A DNA stretch of 64,000 nt, from the NCBI GenBank assembly GCA_902785605.1, contig CACZZL010000014.1, positions 31,873 through 95,872 on the forward strand, written 5' to 3'. A program made the translations under genes and the position numbers. This stretch comes from an uncultured Bacteroidales bacterium. Its GTDB lineage: Bacteria > Bacteroidota > Bacteroidia > Bacteroidales > Paludibacteraceae. The notes under the pieces were generated by a model. It did no database searches, had not been told where the DNA came from, and saw only the letters and a program-made list of their open reading frames with translations. Shown here one piece after another: positions 60,585-64,000 of this stretch (position 1 is the first letter of the stretch; every line of letters begins with the position of its first letter).

Positions 60585-60860
60585 TTACTTGTCGTCGTAA
60601 TGCTCTTCGACCTGAATAACAAGCACCGAAATGGTCTCCTCGTATATGTCATAGATGATCCTGTCGTGTGCTGTTATGTGGCGGGAATAGGTAATGTCTT
60701 TTCCTCCAACCAGCGGTTCTGGATGCCCCAAGCCCGTACGCGGATGCTCCATGATATCAAACAATATCTTCGTCGCCTTTTTGAATAACTGAGGATTGGA
60801 CTTTTTCCATTTCTTCAGTGTCTTCTCCGCCGCTTTGGAATATTCGATGGTGTATATCAT
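60585..60860 (-). CDS. Txe/YoeB-family mRNA interferase toxin
   Basis: A 91-residue type II toxin of the Txe/YoeB family, which cleaves mRNA at the ribosome. Typical elements are the N-terminal helix pair (SKAAEKTLKKWKKSNPQLFKK), the PRTGLGHPEPL loop, the catalytic-type SRHITAHDRIIYDIYE and the short C-terminus ending EEHYDDK, with the near-terminal His-Tyr of the family. Its start overlaps the antitoxin stop by 4 bases (ATGA, 60857-60860), the standard antitoxin-first order. A terminator follows. Confidence 0.92.
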   Translation of the reverse strand: MIYTIEYSKAAEKTLKKWKKSNPQLFKKATKILFDIMEHPRTGLGHPEPLVGGKDITYSRHITAHDRIIYDIYEETISVLVIQVEEHYDDK

Positions 60861-61099
60861 AGACTATCGAAGTATTTTTGCATCTCGACTTTGTTGCGGC
60901 ATACCTTTGTTTCGCCCTGCTTGGACTCTTTACGAGCTTTATTGATGTGGCGACGCATAGCAGGGGTGATGACTTCTGCATCATCAACCTTTTTTACAAC
61001 GGGCGACTCCTCTCTGCGGAACGTCCATCTCATCGCAAGAGCCATTTGTTCCAGCCAACCAACTTGCGAATTTGGAACTTGTAATGTTAGTGTTGCCAT
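60857..61099 (-). CDS. Antitoxin partner of the Txe/YoeB toxin
   Basis: An 80-residue protein beginning MATLTLQVPNSQVGWLEQMA. A short N-terminal strand and helix suited to DNA binding and dimerisation are followed by a charged, probably disordered C-terminal part (MRRHINKARKESKQGETK) that would wrap the toxin. It is not an evident YefM/Phd sequence; the N-terminal pattern xATLTxxxP recurs in the antitoxin at 61.7 kb, which suggests a common family. I choose the ATG at 61099; one codon set further upstream (61108) is possible. It is the first gene after the promoter/operator. Confidence 0.8.
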   Translation of the reverse strand: MATLTLQVPNSQVGWLEQMALAMRWTFRREESPVVKKVDDAEVITPAMRRHINKARKESKQGETKVCRNKVEMQKYFDSL

Positions 61100-61122
61100 A
61101 TCTGTCAAAAATTAGTTATTAA

Positions 61123-61142
61123 ACCTTTGCGCTCGCAAAGGT
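61123..61142. promoter_or_regulatory. Operator palindrome of the first toxin-antitoxin operon
   Basis: The 20-bp sequence ACCTTTGCG-CT-CGCAAAGGT has perfect 9-bp arms. One arm is the -7 promoter box, so antitoxin binding here would block transcription. Confidence 0.7.
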
Positions 61143-61167
61143 ACGACTTTTTTTTGACATACGCAAA
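61136..61167 (-). promoter_or_regulatory. Promoter of the first toxin-antitoxin operon
   Basis: Minus strand: -33 TTTG (61164-61167), 20 bp, -7 TACCTTTG (61136-61143); the -33 continues TTTGCGTATGTC. Confidence 0.85.
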
Positions 61168-61212
61168 TCTTTCGGCACTTTTTTCTCTTTTTTGCCAATT
61201 TTTAGTTATCTA

Positions 61213-61245
61213 CATTACGTCAAAGGTCATTTCGCATTCTTTTAA
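61213..61245 (+). repeat. Module-boundary element, copy 1
   Basis: CATTACGTCAAAG-R-TCATTT is shared with 62047-62068. In both places it lies about 45-50 bases upstream of a toxin-antitoxin promoter, so the upstream regions of the two modules are related. Confidence 0.65.
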
Positions 61246-61357
61246 GTGTTTGCGATAAACACTGTAGCAATCATATTGAAAAAGACTGAAAAACAAAACT
61301 GACACAGAACTTTTGTTCCATGCCAGACTGATATAAATAAGATGCTTTCGTGTTCTT

Positions 61358-61699
61358 TTAAATCAACCCTAATTCTTTGAGAGCATCTTTGAGTGCTGCG
61401 GGGTTAAAGTTGTCAGCAACTTGTTTATCGTACAACAACAGGAGATTTATCTCCATGTTTTCCTCGTCAACCAAGATGTTGAGCGTAATTACTCGCGCAC
61501 CTCCAGACTTGCCTCTTCCTTTAGAAGCAATCGCCATGCGTACCTTACGCACACCATTCCCCAAGTCATCTCCTTGATATGGATCTTCTTTGAGCGATTT
61601 CAGGAACTCACTATAGTCGTTCTTGAAAGAAGGATAATGCTTCGCCAGCCGTTTTGCTTCGTGTGCGAAATAACTGGAGATGCGAATATCAAAGTTCAT
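61358..61699 (-). CDS. RelE/ParE-superfamily toxin
   Basis: A 113-residue protein (from MNFDIRIS) with the RelE/ParE-like pattern common in Bacteroides: SYFAHEAKRLAKHYPSFKND, DPYQGDDLGNGVRKVRMAI, then the basic loop SKGRGKSGGARVITLNI and a C-terminal LLLLYDKQVADN. Known members either cut mRNA or poison gyrase; the sequence does not decide. The antitoxin gene lies upstream and its end overlaps this start by 11 bases. An earlier in-frame ATG at 61717 is possible. Confidence 0.85.
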   Translation of the reverse strand: MNFDIRISSYFAHEAKRLAKHYPSFKNDYSEFLKSLKEDPYQGDDLGNGVRKVRMAIASKGRGKSGGARVITLNILVDEENMEINLLLLYDKQVADNFNPAALKDALKELGLI

Positions 61700-61937
61700 T
61701 GAGGAATTCATATGCATCTTGCATTTGTTGCTTACCTTCGTGATGACTCTTTACTTCACGCAAAGCCCCTTTGAGATCACTCCAGAGTTGTTGGTCAACT
61801 CCTTGGTTGGCTTTCGCTCTCTTGCGTGCGACCTCGGGACGATGTGTCGTAATAGTGAACACACCCAAAGATTGGATGTATTCCATGGTTGACATCGCTA
61901 TGCGATTACGAGGATTAAACGTTAATGTTGCAGTCAT
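61689..61937 (-). CDS. Antitoxin partner of the RelE/ParE-type toxin
   Basis: An 82-residue protein starting MTATLTFNPRNRIAMSTMEY: short N-terminal strand, helix (MEYIQSLGVFTI), then a charged tail (RKRAKANQGVDQQLWSDLKG) typical of a toxin-wrapping segment. Its opening resembles the antitoxin at 60.9 kb. It is the first gene downstream of a palindromic promoter. Confidence 0.8.
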   Translation of the reverse strand: MTATLTFNPRNRIAMSTMEYIQSLGVFTITTHRPEVARKRAKANQGVDQQLWSDLKGALREVKSHHEGKQQMQDAYEFLNEL

Positions 61938-61962
61938 AATCTCAAAATTTTTGTTGGTTCAT

Positions 61963-61986
61963 GTACCTTTGACGTTGCAAAGGTAC
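61963..61986. promoter_or_regulatory. Operator palindrome of the second toxin-antitoxin operon
   Basis: Arms GTACCTTTG (61963-61971) and CAAAGGTAC (61978-61986) are perfect inverse copies around 6 bases. The second arm is the -7 box. Confidence 0.7.
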
Positions 61987-62009
61987 AACAAATTTCTGAC
62001 ATATGCAAG
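61978..62009 (-). promoter_or_regulatory. Promoter of the second toxin-antitoxin operon
   Basis: Minus strand: -33 CTTG (62006-62009), 20 bp, -7 TACCTTTG (61978-61985); the -33 continues CTTGCATATGTC. Confidence 0.8.
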
Positions 62010-62046
62010 TGTTTGGGGATAAAAATGCAAATTATCAGTCTTTTTC

Positions 62047-62092
62047 ATTACGTCAAAGATCATTTTTGCTCATTCTCAGTGCCGAGCGCACT
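62047..62092 (+). repeat. Module-boundary element, copy 2, downstream of the recombinase
   Basis: Combines CATTACGTCAAAG-R-TCATTT (as at 61213) with GATCATT ... CAGTGCCGAGCG (as at 62706). The latter holds the small inverted repeat AGTGC/GCACT. Confidence 0.65.
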
Positions 62093-62696
62093 ATACATTG
62101 ATATACCGGTCAATATAGCGTCGGAGTGTGCTGCGGGTGCAATGAAGGCGCTTGGCGATTGCGCTTAGCGACTTACCGGCCTCCAAAGCCTTGCGGATGT
62201 ATTCCTCTTTGCCGTACAGCGAATGACTCTCCTGCCGAGTCCGCTTTCCCGGTGGACGCCCGACCCGTTTGCCTTCCGACTTAAGCCGCGCCAACGCCTC
62301 TTTGGTCCGCTGACTAATCAGGTTCCGCTCGATCTCTGCACTCAACCCAAACGCAAATGCCAACACCTTGCTCTGGATGTCATCCCCTAACCGATACCCG
62401 TCTTTGATGGTCCATACCACACATTCGCGGTGCATGCAGTAACTCAGAATCTCCATGATCATCAGCAGGTTACGACCCAACCGACTCAACTCGCTGCAGA
62501 TGATCATATCCCCTTTGCCGGCATGACGCAGCAGTCTGCCCAGTTGACGTTTCGTATAAGGCTTGGCGCCCGAAGCGGTCTCCTCGATCCAGCCGTCAAT
62601 AATCAAACCCTCCCTACGGCAAAACTGTTTGATCTCAAAACGCTGGTTCTCTACTGTCTGCCTGTCACTGCTCACACGTATATAACCGTATACCAT
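62091..62696 (-). CDS. Mpi-type serine recombinase (DNA invertase)
   Basis: A 201-residue small serine recombinase closely resembling Mpi of Bacteroides, the global invertase that flips promoters. The N-terminal catalytic domain starts VYGYIRVSSDRQTVENQR with the active-site serine. ICSELSRLGRNLLMIMEIL holds the catalytic arginines, and LAFAFGLSAEIERNLISQRT is the long helix E. The C-terminal DNA-binding helix-turn-helix is SLSAIAKRLHCTRSTLRRYI. I start at the ATG at 62696 because relatives begin MVYGYIRVSS; 62711 is also possible. Imperfect direct repeats flank the gene. Confidence 0.9.
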   Translation of the reverse strand: MVYGYIRVSSDRQTVENQRFEIKQFCRREGLIIDGWIEETASGAKPYTKRQLGRLLRHAGKGDMIICSELSRLGRNLLMIMEILSYCMHRECVVWTIKDGYRLGDDIQSKVLAFAFGLSAEIERNLISQRTKEALARLKSEGKRVGRPPGKRTRQESHSLYGKEEYIRKALEAGKSLSAIAKRLHCTRSTLRRYIDRYINV

Positions 62697-62705
62697 AATC
62701 TCAAT

Positions 62706-62747
62706 GATCATTCCCGCACATTTTTCAGTGCCGAGCGGGAGGCACTG
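62706..62747 (+). repeat. Module-boundary element, copy 3, upstream of the recombinase
   Basis: GATCATT ... CAGTGCCGAGCG as at 62059-62088. Here it forms the stem CAGTGCC (62726-62732) / GGCACTG (62741-62747). Confidence 0.65.
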
Positions 62748-62816
62748 TTCCTAAAAACAAAAAAGGCATTTCTATGCGCACATAAAAACACCAATCATCC
62801 TTAAACAGATGTTGCT

Positions 62817-62834
62817 TATAATCAAATGATTATA
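62817..62834. promoter_or_regulatory. 18-bp palindrome in the recombinase leader
   Basis: TATAATCA-AA-TGATTATA has perfect 8-bp arms and a 2-base centre, the layout expected for a small serine-recombinase site. It lies about 70 bases downstream of the promoter. Confidence 0.45.
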
Positions 62835-62901
62835 TATAGATCTTTTCTTCATACAAAAGTAGTGTCTTAACCGTTGGTACTTCGTATAACTAAAAGTGAT
62901 G

Positions 62902-62933
62902 CAAAATTACAAAAAAAATCTCATATGCGCAAG
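62902..62933 (-). promoter_or_regulatory. Promoter of the recombinase gene
   Basis: Minus strand: -33 CTTG (62930-62933), 20 bp, -7 TAATTTTG (62902-62909). It leaves an unusually long leader of about 200 bases. Confidence 0.7.
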
Positions 62934-63081
62934 AAAATTATGAAGAAAAAATAAATTGTAATCCAGACGTTACAAATAACCATTTAACCTACCATTTACA
63001 ACATTCCTACGTCGCATATTTCCCGTACCCTGATGGTGTCCCCGTTAAGCGGGGAAACCCTAGATGGAAGGGGCAAAACCA

Positions 63082-63109
63082 AACAACCCCGCCATCTGGC
63101 AGGGTTGTT
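63082..63109 (-). terminator. Terminator of the PIN toxin operon
   Basis: Stem AACAACCCCGCC (63082-63093) / GGCAGGGTTGTT (63098-63109), one wobble pair in the minus-strand RNA, followed by T-rich sequence. Almost the same hairpin recurs at 63870. Confidence 0.85.
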
Positions 63110-63117
63110 GAGAAGTT

Positions 63118-63531
63118 TTATTTTAGCATTGCTAAATATTCGGATGCTGTCATCACCGGAATCTTAGACAGAGTGAAATCTTGACCATTACGAGTAATGA
63201 TAAAATCCGCCTTAGCTTTCACTGCGGAATAATATTGCAGTGCATCTTCGAAGTCAGAAAAACCGGATATAATTGCATCATCCACAACCCTTTCGTCAGT
63301 TGCTGCTACTCGAACTAATTGGCGTAAGTTTGCCAACAAACCATGAACCGCTTCGGGGCTGTTATGCTTACCTAACAAATAGGAAGCCGTCGCAAAAGTA
63401 ATTGGTGAAACGTACAATTGTACCCGCTTATGATAAGCCTCTGCGAACAATAAAGCAGCATCTTTACAAAAAGGCTGGCGCTCCTCGAGAAGATCTATGA
63501 CTATATTGGCATCCAAGAACAAACGGCTCAT
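63118..63531 (-). CDS. PIN-domain toxin (VapC-like)
   Basis: A 137-residue PIN-domain ribonuclease-type toxin. The first metal-binding Asp is in RLFLDANIVIDLL (residue 7). A second acidic cluster is in SGFSDFEDALQYYSA, and the last Asp region is AKADFIITRNGQDFT. The fold is completed by strands IPVMTASEYL. In type II systems VapC toxins cleave specific RNAs such as tRNA. Its start overlaps the antitoxin stop by 4 bases (63528-63531). Confidence 0.88.
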   Translation of the reverse strand: MSRLFLDANIVIDLLEERQPFCKDAALLFAEAYHKRVQLYVSPITFATASYLLGKHNSPEAVHGLLANLRQLVRVAATDERVVDDAIISGFSDFEDALQYYSAVKAKADFIITRNGQDFTLSKIPVMTASEYLAMLK

Positions 63532-63779
63532 TGATATTTCTCCTCTAAATGTTTATGATATGCCTTTCGCCCATTAAGGTCGTCTTCTCTCAATTGCCCA
63601 CCTGTAGAGCCAAGTAAACTAACAACTATATCAGGCAACTCTTGCTCTTTTGCTTTAGCCTTTTCCTTATTGATGAATCGCTCGAGGTAATTCTCTATCA
63701 TCAATGTCAAATTGAGACCTCTCTGCTCAGCATAAGACTGAGCAGTTCCATATAAACTCGGGTTGATTGCTACCTGCAT
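63528..63779 (-). CDS. Antitoxin of the PIN toxin (DUF6364-like)
   Basis: An 83-residue protein starting MQVAINPSLYGTAQSYAEQR. The N-terminal strand-helix-helix pattern (LNLTLMIENYLERFI) fits a ribbon-helix-helix antitoxin of the DUF6364 kind, with a charged C-terminal toxin-binding tail (KAYHKHLEEKYQ). The ATG at 63779 is required because the promoter -7 box covers 63807-63814; a longer frame to 63809 would overlap it. Confidence 0.82.
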   Translation of the reverse strand: MQVAINPSLYGTAQSYAEQRGLNLTLMIENYLERFINKEKAKAKEQELPDIVVSLLGSTGGQLREDDLNGRKAYHKHLEEKYQ

Positions 63780-63795
63780 AAATACCTCCTCTTTC

Positions 63796-63813
63796 AATTT
63801 TGCTCGCAAAATT
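63796..63813. promoter_or_regulatory. Operator palindrome of the PIN toxin operon
   Basis: AATTTTGC-TC-GCAAAATT has perfect 8-bp arms; one arm is the -7 box. Confidence 0.7.
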
Positions 63814-63838
63814 ACAACAAATTTTTGACATATGCAAG
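63807..63838 (-). promoter_or_regulatory. Promoter of the PIN toxin operon
   Basis: Minus strand: -33 CTTG (63835-63838), 20 bp, -7 TAATTTTG (63807-63814); the -33 continues CTTGCATATGTC. Confidence 0.8.
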
Positions 63839-63869
63839 TTTTTGAGTGATTTTCTTGCGATTTATACCA

Positions 63870-63897
63870 AACAACCCTGCCAAACGGCAGGGCTGTT
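63870..63897 (-). terminator. Terminator of the gene at the right edge
   Basis: Stem AACAACCCTGCC (63870-63881) / GGCAGGGCTGTT (63886-63897), nearly the same sequence as the hairpin at 63082. Confidence 0.8.
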
Positions 63898-63916
63898 GAG
63901 GTTTCGCCAAAGGCGT

Positions 63917-64000
63917 TTATAGCATTGCTGCGACGCGCATATCCAATGCTTGGCTGATAAACGCATTGATAGATTCTCCGGTTTGTTTGGCAAGCGCGGC
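63917..64000 (-). CDS. C-terminal end of an antitoxin-like protein (start outside window)
   Basis: The last 27 residues of a minus-strand gene are visible (AKQTGESINAFISQALDM, then RVAAML and a stop). The pattern K-x-TG-x-S-(I/L)-N-x-(F/L)-I-x-x-A-L is the second helix of ribbon-helix-helix HicB-type antitoxins. It continues the toxin-antitoxin patch beyond the window. The assignment rests on this short piece only. Confidence 0.5.
   Translation of the reverse strand, partial: AALAKQTGESINAFISQALDMRVAAML

Larger units (their letters stand above)
62748..63081. other. Recombinase leader and upstream gap
   Basis: No gene is visible. It contains the palindrome at 62817-62834, the promoter at 62902-62933 and the hairpin CCCCG/CGGGG (63040-63054). 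The rest shows nothing I can name. Confidence 0.6.

Noticed and set aside
63082-63897. Integron attC sites around the PIN toxin module
   Set aside because: The hairpins have terminator T-runs and do not fit the GTTRRRY/RYYYAAC core pairs. No tyrosine integrase is visible.

Overview
The window reads as a chromosome segment of an uncultured, anaerobic gut- or rumen-type member of the order Bacteroidales. The evidence is a short 286-residue RpoD lacking region 1.1, many promoters of the Bacteroidetes type (TTTG, 20 bp, TAnnTTTG), GldD, a Porin_10 outer-membrane protein, OmpA/LysM proteins, secreted proteins with a shared C-terminal tail, acetate fermentation genes (pta, ackA) and an Mpi-type invertase. 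There are no ribosomal RNA genes, no CRISPR array and no complete transposon.

Layout. 0-2 kb: end of a barrel-like protein, a small ribbon-helix-helix protein, rpoD and tRNA-Arg. 2-12.5 kb (minus strand): trxA and clpC, a porin, a cytoplasmic glycogen/starch operon (debranching enzyme, GT4 glycosyltransferase, GH57 amylase) and manC. 12.5-18.5 kb (plus): gldD, a PcrB-TadA fusion, an HD-domain phosphodiesterase, a dihydrouridine synthase and a BASS-type transporter. 18.8-27.6 kb: a cluster of secreted glycan-binding-type proteins with a common C-terminal tail. Two of these are recent paralogues, and both are frameshifted at the same codon. 27.6-42 kb: housekeeping genes (alkaline phosphatase, exonuclease, DUF5063, upp, VanZ, dprA, a new 55-residue membrane protein, topoisomerase subunit A, maf, a UbiA prenyltransferase, GH13 amylase, ackA, pta). 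42-45 kb: two OmpA-type proteins around a tRNA(CAT). 45-47.7 kb: two paralogous AAA-type ATPases. 47.9-60.4 kb: a three-gene operon of giant surface proteins. 60.5-64 kb: a defence/mobility patch with three complete type II toxin-antitoxin modules, a serine recombinase and the edge of another antitoxin-like gene.

The most unusual property is not a gene. Tandem arrays of 7-bp units (sometimes 8, 9 or 11 bp) fill most intergenic gaps, with a different unit at each locus. They also enter coding sequence in frame: loops of ManC (twice), PcrB, Dus and Maf; the tails of the debranching enzyme, topoisomerase A and a surface protein; the GldD signal peptide; the start codons of pcrB, dus and dprA; and the linker that joins PcrB to TadA. 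Unrelated proteins therefore carry the same short peptides. A second recurring pattern is an extended promoter (YTTGCRTAT ... TANYTTTGC). In all three toxin-antitoxin operons its -7 element is mirrored into a palindrome, which looks like a shared operator design.
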